A stretch of 64,000 nt of DNA from Salipiger mangrovisoli (GTDB lineage: Bacteria; Pseudomonadota; Alphaproteobacteria; Rhodobacterales; Rhodobacteraceae). The position numbers and the translations under genes are program-made. The stretch spans positions 62,001 through 126,000 of the forward strand of contig NZ_JADFFK010000001.1 of assembly GCF_015223355.1 (NCBI RefSeq). Direction: 5' to 3'. Below the pieces are notes generated by a model. The model made no database searches, had not been told where the DNA came from, and saw nothing but the letters and a program-made list of their open reading frames with translations. Positions 45,848 through 53,409 of the stretch are shown here, one piece after another. Every line of letters begins with the position of its first letter. Positions within the stretch are counted from its first letter, which is position 1.

Positions 45848-46938
45848 TGTATGTGGCTGTGAAAGGCGGCGAGCGCGCGATCGACGCGGCGCATGAATGG
45901 CTGGCCGAGGAGCGGCGCGGGGACACAACTGTGCCCGAGCTCACCGTGCCGCAGATTCGCGAGCAGATGGCGCTGGCGGTGAACCGGGTGATGGCCGAGG
46001 GCTCGCTCTACGATCCCGATCTTGCGGCGCTGGCGATCAAGCAGGCGCGGGGCGACCTGATCGAGGCGATCTTCCTCATCCGCGCCTACCGCACGACCCT
46101 GCCGCGGCTCGGCCATTCCGCGCCGGTGGACACCACCGGGATGCGCTGCGACCGGCGCATCAGCGCCACCTTCAAGGACGTGCCGGGCGGGCAGGTGCTG
46201 GGGCCGACCTTCGACTACACGCACCGTCTGCTGGACTTCGCGCTGGAGGCAGAGGGAGAGGCGCCGCGTGCCCGCGAGGCCGAGCCGCGCCGCGAGCCGA
46301 CGCCGCGGGTGACCGAGTTCCTGAACAAGGACGGTCTGATCCAGGATGAGCCACGCTCGGATGGCACGCCTCCCGACATGACACGCGAGCCGATGGAATA
46401 TCCCGCCGGCCGCCCGCTGCGCCTGCAGGCGCTGACCCGTGGCGACGAGGGCTTCGTGCTGGGCATGGCCTATTCCACCCAGCGCGGCTACGGCCGCAAC
46501 CACCCCTTCGTCGGCGAGCTGCGCATCGGCGCGGTCGAGGTCGAGATGGAGGTGCCCGAGCTGGGCTTTTCCGTCTGCATCGGCGAGCTGACCCTCACCG
46601 AATGCGAGACCGTGAACCAGTTCGCCGGATCGAAGACCGAGCCGGCGCAGTTCACCCGCGGTTACGGGCTGGTCTTCGGCCAGACCGAGCGCAAGGCAAT
46701 TTCGATGGCGCTGGTCGATCGGGCGCTGCGCTGGGAGGAACTGGGCGAGGAGAACATCGGCGCCCCGGCGCAGGACGAGGAGTTCGTTCTGGCGCATTCC
46801 GACAATATTCAGGGGACAGGTTTCCTCGAACATATCAAGCTTCCGCACTACGTCGACTTTCAGTCCGAGCTGGAACTTGTCCGCAAGATGCGGGCAGAGG
46901 CTCTGGGCACAGCAAAATTCAAGGAGGCTGCGGAATGA
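45847..46938 (+). CDS. phnI: C-P lyase core subunit PhnI
   Basis: A 363-aa subunit with the nucleosidase/transferase activity that exchanges the ATP adenine for the phosphonate, together with G and H. Family blocks: VKGGERAIDAAHEWLAEERRGD at the N-terminus, LAIKQARGDLIEAIFLIRAYRTTLPR, RRISATFKDVPGGQVLGPTFDYTHRLLDF, GMAYSTQRGYGRNHPFVGELRIG, and FLEHIKLPHYVDFQSELELV. The stop overlaps the start of an extra gene (ATGA) instead of phnJ. Confidence 0.95.
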   Translation: MYVAVKGGERAIDAAHEWLAEERRGDTTVPELTVPQIREQMALAVNRVMAEGSLYDPDLAALAIKQARGDLIEAIFLIRAYRTTLPRLGHSAPVDTTGMRCDRRISATFKDVPGGQVLGPTFDYTHRLLDFALEAEGEAPRAREAEPRREPTPRVTEFLNKDGLIQDEPRSDGTPPDMTREPMEYPAGRPLRLQALTRGDEGFVLGMAYSTQRGYGRNHPFVGELRIGAVEVEMEVPELGFSVCIGELTLTECETVNQFAGSKTEPAQFTRGYGLVFGQTERKAISMALVDRALRWEELGEENIGAPAQDEEFVLAHSDNIQGTGFLEHIKLPHYVDFQSELELVRKMRAEALGTAKFKEAAE

Positions 46939-47339
46939 GCAAGGGTTATCACGGGGCGAAACTGCCCGAACTGCCGAAGGGTCAGGACTGGTACTGCGCG
47001 CTGGTCGAGGTGGTCCGCATGCCGGGCACGCCCTGTCCCTTCTTCGGCGACGAAGAGGGAGAGGTCGACGAGGACGCGGCGCTGGCGGTGCTGTGGATCT
47101 GCCTCTCGGCCAATTCCCCGGCCGAGGTCGAGGTGCAGCTGTCGGAGCATGTCGCGGAATGCGGCGGCGTGGCCAGCAGCATCGAGGATGTCCGGCTGAT
47201 CTCGGCCCCCTCGGACCTGCCGCTCGACGAGGACGGCGCGGTCGACGAGGGGCTTCTGGAAGCCTTCAGCGACCCCGACCTCGGCGACGAGATCGTCTGG
47301 GGCGAAATCTACCTCTTCGGCGAGGAGCCAGAGTCATGA
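46935..47339 (+). CDS. Unknown acidic protein inserted between phnI and phnJ
   Basis: A 134-aa protein I do not recognise. It overlaps phnI (ATGA) on one side and phnJ (ATGA) on the other, so it is made in step with the core complex. It is strongly acidic: by hand count about 31 Asp/Glu against 5 Lys/Arg. It has four Cys (21, 34, 56, 76), with TPCPFFGDEEGEVDED in the first third, a hydrophobic LAVLWICLSANSP strand/helix, and an acidic tail ending IYLFGEEPES. There is no signal peptide. E. coli phn has nothing here. Possible roles are an accessory subunit or chaperone of the PhnGHIJ core, or a partner for the iron-sulfur subunit PhnJ (inference only). Confidence 0.85.
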   Translation: MSKGYHGAKLPELPKGQDWYCALVEVVRMPGTPCPFFGDEEGEVDEDAALAVLWICLSANSPAEVEVQLSEHVAECGGVASSIEDVRLISAPSDLPLDEDGAVDEGLLEAFSDPDLGDEIVWGEIYLFGEEPES

Positions 47340-48205
47340 CGGAGCAGGCCTACAATTTTGCCTATCTCGACGAGCAGACCAAGCGGATGATCCGCCGCGC
47401 GCTGCTCAAGGCGCTGGCGGTGCCGGGCTACCAGGTGCCCTTCGCCAGCCGCGAGATGCCGATGCCCTACGGCTGGGGAACGGGGGGCGTGCAGGTGACT
47501 GCCGCCTGCCTCACCCCCGAGGACCGGCTGAAGGTCATCGACCAGGGCGCCGATGACACCACCAACGCCGTCTCGATCCGCAAGTTCTTCGAGCGCACCG
47601 CCGAGGTGGAGACCACCGAGCACACCGCCGAGGCGACGGTGATCCAGACCCGCCACCGCATCCCCGAGCAGCCGCTCGGGGAAGGGCAGATCCTGGTCTA
47701 CCAGGTGCCGATCCCCGAGCCGCTGCGCTTCCTCGAGCCCCGTGAGACCGAGACCCGCAAGATGCACGCGCTGGAAGAATACGGTTTGATGCACGTCAAG
47801 CTCTACGAGGACATCGCCCACAACGGCGCGATCTCGACCGCCTATGCCTACCCGGTGAAGGTCGAGGGGCGCTACGTGATGGACCCCTCGCCGATCCCGA
47901 AGTTCGACAACCCCAGGCTCGAGAGCGCGGCGATCCAGCTTTTCGGCGCGGGCCGCGAGCAGCGCATCTACGCGCTGCCGCCGCACACCAGGGTGGTCAG
48001 CCTCGATTTCGAGGACCACCCGTTCGAGGCCAGCAAGGCGGACCACGACTGTGATCTCTGCGGCTGCGGCACCAGCTACCTCGACGAGGTGATTACCGAC
48101 GACGCGGGCGGGCGGATGTTCGTCTGCTCCGACACCGACTTCTGCGCCTCGCGGCAGGCCGACGGTCACCGTGGCGCGCTCTCCCCGCAGGAGGAACTCG
48201 CATGA
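47336..48205 (+). CDS. phnJ: C-P lyase radical-SAM subunit PhnJ
   Basis: A 289-aa catalytic subunit that cleaves the carbon-phosphorus bond. The four functional Cys are present with the exact E. coli spacing (C-x2-C-x21-C-x5-C): CDLCGCG, then VCSDTDFC; the first three bind the 4Fe-4S cluster and the last is the thiyl-radical Cys. The Gly-rich N-terminal loop MPYGWGTGGVQVTAACL carries the glycyl-radical region. The start at 47336 overlaps the unknown gene's stop. Confidence 0.96.
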   Translation: MTEQAYNFAYLDEQTKRMIRRALLKALAVPGYQVPFASREMPMPYGWGTGGVQVTAACLTPEDRLKVIDQGADDTTNAVSIRKFFERTAEVETTEHTAEATVIQTRHRIPEQPLGEGQILVYQVPIPEPLRFLEPRETETRKMHALEEYGLMHVKLYEDIAHNGAISTAYAYPVKVEGRYVMDPSPIPKFDNPRLESAAIQLFGAGREQRIYALPPHTRVVSLDFEDHPFEASKADHDCDLCGCGTSYLDEVITDDAGGRMFVCSDTDFCASRQADGHRGALSPQEELA

Positions 48206-48972
48206 CCCCGCTGCTCTCCGTCCAGGGCGTGACCAAGCACTACGGCGCACGGCTCGGCTGCGGCGACGTGAATTTCGATCTCTGGCCCGGCGAGGTCATG
48301 GGCATCGTCGGCGAGAGCGGATCGGGCAAGTCGACGCTGCTGTCGTGCCTGTCGGGGCAATTGCCCCCCGACGCGGGCAAGGTGGTCTTCGACACCCGCG
48401 CGGATGGCCCGCGCGACGTGCTGACCATGTCCGAGCCCGAGCGCCGGATGCTGGCGCGCACCGACTGGGCCTTCGTGCACCAGAACGCCCGCGACGGGCT
48501 GCGCATGGGGGTCTCGGCAGGCGGCAACGTCGGCGAACGGCTGATGGCCGTGGGCGCGCGCAACTACGCCGATATCCGCGCGCAGGCGATCGACTGGCTG
48601 GGCCGGGTGGAGATCTCGGAAGACCGCGTCGACGACCGTCCGCGTGCCTTCTCGGGCGGCATGCAGCAGCGCCTGCAGATCGCCCGCAACCTCGTCACCG
48701 GCCCGCGGCTGGTGTTCATGGACGAGCCGACCGGGGGCCTCGACGTCTCGGTGCAGGCGCGGCTTCTGGACCTGCTGCGCGGGCTGGTGCGCGAGATGGG
48801 GCTGTCGGCGGTGATCGTCACCCACGATCTGGCGGTGGTGCGGCTGCTCGCGGACCGGCTGATGGTGATGAAGGGCGGGCGCGTCGTGGAAACCGGGCTC
48901 ACCGACCAGGTGCTCGACGATCCGCAGCATGGCTACACCCAGCTGCTGGTGTCGAGCGTGCTGCAGGTATGA
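48202..48972 (+). CDS. phnK: C-P lyase ABC-type ATPase PhnK
   Basis: A 256-aa ABC-type ATPase that docks on the PhnGHIJ core and is not a transporter subunit. Walker A GESGSGKST, signature FSGGMQQRL, Walker B LVFMDEPTGGLD; typical PhnK blocks DWAFVHQNARDGLRMGVSAGGN and SAVIVTHDLAVVRLLADR. It overlaps phnJ by 4 bp. A 64-bp gap holding a dispersed repeat separates it from phnL. Confidence 0.94.
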   Translation: MTPLLSVQGVTKHYGARLGCGDVNFDLWPGEVMGIVGESGSGKSTLLSCLSGQLPPDAGKVVFDTRADGPRDVLTMSEPERRMLARTDWAFVHQNARDGLRMGVSAGGNVGERLMAVGARNYADIRAQAIDWLGRVEISEDRVDDRPRAFSGGMQQRLQIARNLVTGPRLVFMDEPTGGLDVSVQARLLDLLRGLVREMGLSAVIVTHDLAVVRLLADRLMVMKGGRVVETGLTDQVLDDPQHGYTQLLVSSVLQV

Positions 48973-48992
48973 CCGGCGTGGCGCCTGTGGCG

Positions 48993-49028
48993 CGGGCGGG
49001 ATCTGCGTATTTGGAAAGAGAAGAAGGA
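48993..49028 (+). repeat. Dispersed intergenic repeat, copy 3 (tail part) between phnK and phnL
   Basis: CGGGATCTGCGTATTTGGAA then AGAGAAGAAG. It is nearly identical to the copy after phnM and shares the tail of copy 1. The purine-rich end lies 9-18 nt before the phnL ATG and probably contributes to its ribosome binding site. Confidence 0.6.
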
Positions 49029-49036
49029 CAGGTGTC

Positions 49037-49720
49037 ATGATCCGGATCTCGGACGTGTCGAAGAGCTTCGTGCTGCACAACCAGGGCAGCGCGGTGATCC
49101 CGGTGATGGAGGGCGCCTCGCTCTCGGTGGCGCCGGGCGAATGCGTGGCGCTGGTGGGCAATTCCGGCGCGGGCAAGTCCACCTTGATGCGGATGATCTA
49201 CGGCAACTACCTTGCCGGGGCCGGGCGCATCCTGGTGGGCGATGTGGATGTCGCGCGGGCCGAACCGCGCGAGATCCTGACGCTGCGCCGCGAGGTGCTG
49301 GGCTACGTCAGCCAGTTCCTCCGCGTGGTGCCGCGGGTGCCGACGCTCGAGGTCGTGGCCGAGCCGGTGCTGGCGGCCGGCGGCAGCGCTGAGGCAGGCG
49401 CGGCGCGGGCGCGCGCGCTCCTGGCGCGGCTCAACATTCCCGAACGGCTCTGGAGCCTTTCCCCCACCACCTTCTCGGGCGGTGAGCAGCAGCGGGTCAA
49501 TATCGCGCGCGGCTTCGCGCATGGCTTCCCGGCGCTGCTGCTCGACGAGCCCACCGCCTCGCTCGATGCGACCAACCGCGCGGTGGTGCTTGACCTGATC
49601 GAGGAGGCTAAGGCGCGTGGCGCGGCGATCATCGGCATCTTCCACGACCTCGAGGCGCGACAGCGCGTCTGCGACCGCGAGATCGACGTCAGCGCCTTCA
49701 CCCCGGCACGGGTCGCGTGA
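49037..49720 (+). CDS. phnL: C-P lyase ABC-type ATPase PhnL
   Basis: A 227-aa ABC-type ATPase, required in E. coli for formation of the ribosyl-phosphonate triphosphate. Walker A GNSGAGKST, signature FSGGEQQRV, Walker B LLLDEPTASLD, and the PhnL-specific MRMIYGNYLAGAGRI and LGYVSQFLRVVPRVPTLEVVAEP. The start at 49037 follows GAAGGACAGGTGTC. Its stop overlaps the phnN GTG. Confidence 0.95.
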   Translation: MIRISDVSKSFVLHNQGSAVIPVMEGASLSVAPGECVALVGNSGAGKSTLMRMIYGNYLAGAGRILVGDVDVARAEPREILTLRREVLGYVSQFLRVVPRVPTLEVVAEPVLAAGGSAEAGAARARALLARLNIPERLWSLSPTTFSGGEQQRVNIARGFAHGFPALLLDEPTASLDATNRAVVLDLIEEAKARGAAIIGIFHDLEARQRVCDREIDVSAFTPARVA

Positions 49721-50271
49721 GCGGGCGGGTCTTCGCCCTCGTCGGCCCCTCGGGCGTCGGCAAGGACAGCCTGCTTGCCGAGGCCGCGGCGCGGGTGCCG
49801 GGTCTGCACGTGGTGCAGCGCGTGGTGACGCGCGCACCGGGGGCCGGGGGTGAACCCTGTCTCGCGGTTTCCGAAGAGGTGTTCGCGGAGATGCTGGCGG
49901 AGGGGGCCTTCGCCCTGCACTGGCGCGCGCACGGTCTGTGTTACGGCATCCGCCGGACCGAGCTGGCGCCGCGCGCTGCGGGCCGCCCGGTGGTGTTCAA
50001 CGGCTCGCGCGGGGCGCTGGAGCAGGCGGCGCAGGTGCTGCCCGACCTGGAGGTGCTGCATGTGACCGCGCGGCCCGAGGTGCTGGCGGCGCGGCTGGCG
50101 GCGCGGGGGCGTGAGAGCCGCGAGCAGATCGCGGGCCGCCTTGCGCGTGCGGCACTGCCGCTGCCGCACGCGCTGAAGCAGGGGCTGACGGTCCATGAAA
50201 TCGACAACTCCGGGCCGCTGGAGATCGCCGCGGCCCGGCTGGTGGCGCTGTTTCAGCCGGTGAGGGCATAG
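49717..50271 (+). CDS. phnN: Ribose 1,5-bisphosphate phosphokinase PhnN
   Basis: A 184-aa guanylate-kinase-like enzyme converting ribose 1,5-bisphosphate to PRPP, the last step that recycles the C-P lyase ribose product. P-loop GPSGVGKDS, the VQRVVTRAPGAGGE segment, FALHWRAHGLCYGI, and the Arg-rich LAARLAARGRESREQIAGRLAR lid. It starts at a GTG overlapping the phnL stop. Its 3' end overlaps the convergent DUF1045 gene by 19 bp. Confidence 0.93.
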   Translation: MSGRVFALVGPSGVGKDSLLAEAAARVPGLHVVQRVVTRAPGAGGEPCLAVSEEVFAEMLAEGAFALHWRAHGLCYGIRRTELAPRAAGRPVVFNGSRGALEQAAQVLPDLEVLHVTARPEVLAARLAARGRESREQIAGRLARAALPLPHALKQGLTVHEIDNSGPLEIAAARLVALFQPVRA

Positions 50272-50936
50272 CGGTGGAGCAGGTGGAAGCGCCCGTCCTC
50301 CGCCTCGCCGAAAAGGCAGAGGTCGCGTACCTCGAAGGGCTGCGGCAGCAGCGGCGCAAGCACCGGCGCAAGCACCTCGGCGACCTGCTCGGCCTCGCCG
50401 AAGGCCAGCTTGCCGGTGAGCGTGAGGTGGAATTTGAACTCCGCCATCACGTAGGGGTAGCCCCAGCGCGCGAGGTTGTCTTCCTGCGCCGGGCTCAGGC
50501 GCGCCCGGCGGCGGCGCTCCAGCTCGGCCTCGGAGGGAGGGGCGCGGTGCGGGTCCAGCGTCTCGACCACCTCGGCGGCGAGGCGCGCCAGCGGCGTCGC
50601 ATCGCCCTCGATGGTGAGCGCGAGGAAACTGCCGATGCGCGTGAGCGCGAGGCCGGAAAGGGTCACCGGCTTCAGCCGCGCCGCCAGCGCCGCGAGATCG
50701 GCCTGCAGCGCCTTGATGTCGCCGGTCAGCCGCATCGGCGGCTTGAGGGTGCCATGGAAGCCGTACTTGCGCGGCGTCTCGGTGATCTCGGCGATCGGGC
50801 GCGGCAGGCCCGGCAGCGGCGGATGGGCAACGAAGGCACCGCGCGCGGGGTCCCAGCCCAGCCAGGCGGCGGCGAACTCGGCCAGCGGCCCCGGTGGCGG
50901 GGCGACGTAGATGGCGTAACGGGAATAATCATGCAT
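50253..50936 (-). CDS. DUF1045 protein, 2H-phosphoesterase type, phn-associated
   Basis: A 227-aa protein with the two His-x-Thr motifs of the 2H phosphoesterase superfamily: YGFHGTLKPP (about residue 60) and FKFHLTLTGKL (about residue 165). The N-terminus SRYAIYVAPP is the DUF1045 signature. The window has no phnP, so this protein could provide the cyclic ribosyl-phosphate phosphodiesterase step after C-P cleavage (inference from the fold and position). The start is the Met at 50936; the upstream Met at 50948 would run into the Pho-box-like site. It is divergent from phnM. Confidence 0.85.
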   Translation of the reverse strand: MHDYSRYAIYVAPPPGPLAEFAAAWLGWDPARGAFVAHPPLPGLPRPIAEITETPRKYGFHGTLKPPMRLTGDIKALQADLAALAARLKPVTLSGLALTRIGSFLALTIEGDATPLARLAAEVVETLDPHRAPPSEAELERRRRARLSPAQEDNLARWGYPYVMAEFKFHLTLTGKLAFGEAEQVAEVLAPVLAPLLPQPFEVRDLCLFGEAEDGRFHLLHRYALTG

Positions 50937-50942
50937 GGCGCG

Positions 50943-50960
50943 CGTCATGACAGCGTCATG
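50943..50960. promoter_or_regulatory. Pho-box-like exact direct repeat between DUF1045 and phnM
   Basis: CGTCATG-ACAG-CGTCATG: identical 7-mers with 11-bp phase, 49 bp upstream of phnM and 7 bp upstream of the divergent DUF1045 start. It is the clearest of the three such sites in this regulon. Confidence 0.65.
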
Positions 50961-51008
50961 TCACAGAAGCATGACGGCGCAAAGAGCGCCAAGAGAAAGA
51001 GGTAGACC

Positions 51009-52151
51009 ATGGCACGGACCATCCTGAGCAATGCGCGGATCGTGCTCGAAGACGAGGTCATCGCCGGCACGCTGGTGATGCATGAGGGGCGCATAGAGGC
51101 GATCGATACGGGCCATGCCACCGTGGCCGGGGCCGAGGACTGCGACGGCGATCTGCTGATCCCCGGACTGATCGAGTTGCACACCGACAACCTCGAGCGT
51201 CACATGCAGCCGCGCCCCAAGGTGACCTGGCCGCATGCGGCGGCGATCCTTGCGCATGATGCCGAGCTGGCGGCCTGCGGCATCACTACGGTCTTCGATG
51301 CCATGCGCGTCGGATCGGTGGTGACCGATGCCAAGTCGAAATACGGAAAATATGCCCGCGCGCTGGCCGGAGAGCTGCTCGAGGCGCGCCGCCGCGACAT
51401 GCTCAAGATCAGCCACTTCCTGCATCTGCGCGCCGAGACCTGCTCGGAAACACTGCTCGAGGAACTTGCCGAATTCGGTGCCGAGGACCGCGTGGGCATC
51501 CTGTCGCTGATGGACCACACGCCCGGACAGCGCCAGTTCCGCGATATCGAGAAGTACCGCGACTACATGTGCGGCAAGCACGGGTTGAGCGCCGAGGACT
51601 TCGACGCCCATGTGGACAATCTCACCCGGCTGCGCGGCACGCTCGGCGCGGCCCATGAGGCCGGCGCGGTGGCGGCGGCGCGGCGTCTCGGCGCGGTGCT
51701 GGCCAGCCATGATGACACCACTGCCGAGCATGTGGCGGTCAGCAAGGGGCACGGCGCGCGCCTTGCCGAGTTCCCCACCACGGTCGAGGCGGCGCGGGCC
51801 TGCAAGCAGATGGGCATCGCGGTGATGATGGGCGCGCCAAACCTCATCCGGGGCGGCTCGCATTCCGGCAACGTCGCGGCGGAAGAGCTGGCGCGGCACG
51901 ATCTTCTGGACATCGTGTCGTCGGATTACGTGCCGGCGGCGCTGATGGGCGCGGCCTTCCTGCTCGCGGATCTCTGGGACGACCTGCCGCGCGGACTCGC
52001 CACGGTGAGCGCCGCGCCCGCCGCTGCCGCGGGGCTCGTCGATCGCGGCCGGCTCGCGCCGGGGCTGCTTGCCGACGTGGTGCGGCTGCGCCGGATCGAG
52101 GGCCAGCCCTGTCTGCGCGGCGTCTGGAGCCACGGGCGGCGCGTCGCCTGA
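51009..52151 (+). CDS. phnM: Alpha-D-ribose 1-methylphosphonate 5-triphosphate diphosphatase PhnM
   Basis: A 380-aa amidohydrolase that removes pyrophosphate from the ribosyl-phosphonate triphosphate to give the PhnJ substrate. The canonical motifs are present: GLIELHTDNLERHMQPRPKV, LMDHTPGQRQFRD, LASHDDTTAEHVA, EFPTTVEAARA, MGAPNLIRGGSHSGNVAA and SSDYVPAALM. AAGAGGTAG precedes the ATG. It has its own promoter region with a Pho-box-like site, apart from the phnG-phnN operon. Confidence 0.95.
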   Translation: MARTILSNARIVLEDEVIAGTLVMHEGRIEAIDTGHATVAGAEDCDGDLLIPGLIELHTDNLERHMQPRPKVTWPHAAAILAHDAELAACGITTVFDAMRVGSVVTDAKSKYGKYARALAGELLEARRRDMLKISHFLHLRAETCSETLLEELAEFGAEDRVGILSLMDHTPGQRQFRDIEKYRDYMCGKHGLSAEDFDAHVDNLTRLRGTLGAAHEAGAVAAARRLGAVLASHDDTTAEHVAVSKGHGARLAEFPTTVEAARACKQMGIAVMMGAPNLIRGGSHSGNVAAEELARHDLLDIVSSDYVPAALMGAAFLLADLWDDLPRGLATVSAAPAAAAGLVDRGRLAPGLLADVVRLRRIEGQPCLRGVWSHGRRVA

Positions 52152-52157
52152 CGCGCG

Positions 52158-52190
52158 CCGGATATGCGTATTTGAAAAGAGAAGAAGGGT
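52158..52190 (+). repeat. Dispersed intergenic repeat, copy 4 (tail part) after phnM
   Basis: CCGGATATGCGTATTTGAAA then AGAGAAGAAGGG, starting 7 bp after the phnM stop. It matches copy 3 at nearly every base of the core. Confidence 0.6.
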
Positions 52191-52267
52191 AGGGGCGCGG
52201 CCCCTGCCTTTCATCTTCCCGCAAATGCTCGGGGGCGAGGCGCACGGCGCCGAGGGGGCAGCGCACG

Positions 52268-52300
52268 AAAAAGGGGCCCCGCAGGGCCCCTTCGTCTTGT
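52268..52300. terminator. Bidirectional terminator between phnM and the ferric-type binding protein gene
   Basis: Perfect 9-bp stem AAGGGGCCC-CGCA-GGGCCCCTT (52271-52292). On the minus strand it is followed by a run of T (AAAAAA on plus), giving a textbook terminator for the gene at 52316-53317. On plus the tail is TTCGTCTTGT, weaker but usable for phnM. Confidence 0.88.
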
Positions 52301-52315
52301 CCCGGATCAGCGGGA

Positions 52316-53317
52316 TCAGCCGTCGTAATCGACCTCTTCCACCAGCCGCAGCGCCGCGCCGCGCTGTTCGGCAAGGGTCATCAGGTTGGTGTCGTCGGCG
52401 GTGAAGCTGCCCCAGCCCTTGACCAGATCGTCGGCCTCGGTGCCGGGCGCGATCGGGTACTCATAGTTGGCGTGGGCGTAGATCTCCTGCGCCTCGGGGG
52501 AGGTCAGGTATTCCATCATCTTCAGCGCGTTCTCGCGGTTCGGCGCTGATTTGGTCATCGCGACGCCGGAGATGTTCACATGGGTGCCGCCGTTCTCGAA
52601 GACCGGGAAGAGCACGTTGACCGAGTCGGCCCATTCCACCTGCTCGGGATCGTTCAGCATCTGGCCCATGTAGTAGGTGTTGCCGAGGCTGATGTCGCAT
52701 TCGCCGGCCCAGATCGCCTTGACCTGCGCGCGGTCGTTGCCCTGCGGGCGACGGGCGAGGTTGTCCTTCAGACCCTGCAGCCACTCATTGGCATATTCCT
52801 CGCCGTGGTGGTGGATCATCGCCGCCACCAGCGCGACGTTGTAGTCATGCGTGCCGGAACGGGTGCAGATGCGGCCCTTCCACTTGGGGTCGGCGAGGTC
52901 CTCGTAGGTGGTGATCTCCGACGGATCGACGCGGTCCTTCGAGGCATAGACGATGCGCGCGCGCGTGGTCAGGCCGAACCACTGTCCGTCGGGGTCGCGG
53001 TACTGCGCCGGCACGTTCTCTTCGAGCACGGCGCTCTCCACCGGCTGGGTGACGCCGGCCTGCACGGCGGCGGCGAGGCGCGAGATGTCGACGGTGAAGA
53101 TGAGATCCGCGGGCGAGCGGTCGCCCTCGGCGACGAGGCGCTCTTCGAGGCCCTTGTCGATATAGGCGACGTTCACGTCGATGCCGGTGGCTTCGGTGAA
53201 GGCGTCGGTCAGCGGCTGCAGCAGCTCGGGCTGACGGTAGGAGTAGAGATTCACCTCTTCGGCCAGCGCGGGTGCGGCAGTGGCGATCAGGGCGAGGGCG
53301 GTTCCGAGACGCAGCAT
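52316..53317 (-). CDS. Ferric-iron-type ABC substrate-binding protein (FbpA/FutA family), orphan
   Basis: A 333-aa periplasmic protein with a Sec signal (MLRLGTALALIATAAPALA). The family pattern is EVNLYSYRQPELLQPLTDAFTEATG, and the late NTYYMGQM supplies the paired Tyr iron ligands, with an earlier Tyr near the N-terminus. The start at 53317 is fixed by GGAGG six nt upstream; an earlier Met at 53338 lacks this. No permease or ATPase gene adjoins, so it must work with an importer elsewhere. Confidence 0.9.
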   Translation of the reverse strand: MLRLGTALALIATAAPALAEEVNLYSYRQPELLQPLTDAFTEATGIDVNVAYIDKGLEERLVAEGDRSPADLIFTVDISRLAAAVQAGVTQPVESAVLEENVPAQYRDPDGQWFGLTTRARIVYASKDRVDPSEITTYEDLADPKWKGRICTRSGTHDYNVALVAAMIHHHGEEYANEWLQGLKDNLARRPQGNDRAQVKAIWAGECDISLGNTYYMGQMLNDPEQVEWADSVNVLFPVFENGGTHVNISGVAMTKSAPNRENALKMMEYLTSPEAQEIYAHANYEYPIAPGTEADDLVKGWGSFTADDTNLMTLAEQRGAALRLVEEVDYDG

Positions 53318-53409
53318 CAAAGTCCTCCGGTCATGCAAGTCGGGTTTGGCTATTCGCGAGGGGCCAATTACCCGAGCGAAATTATCAGATCAATGCCCTA
53401 TCGGAAAGA

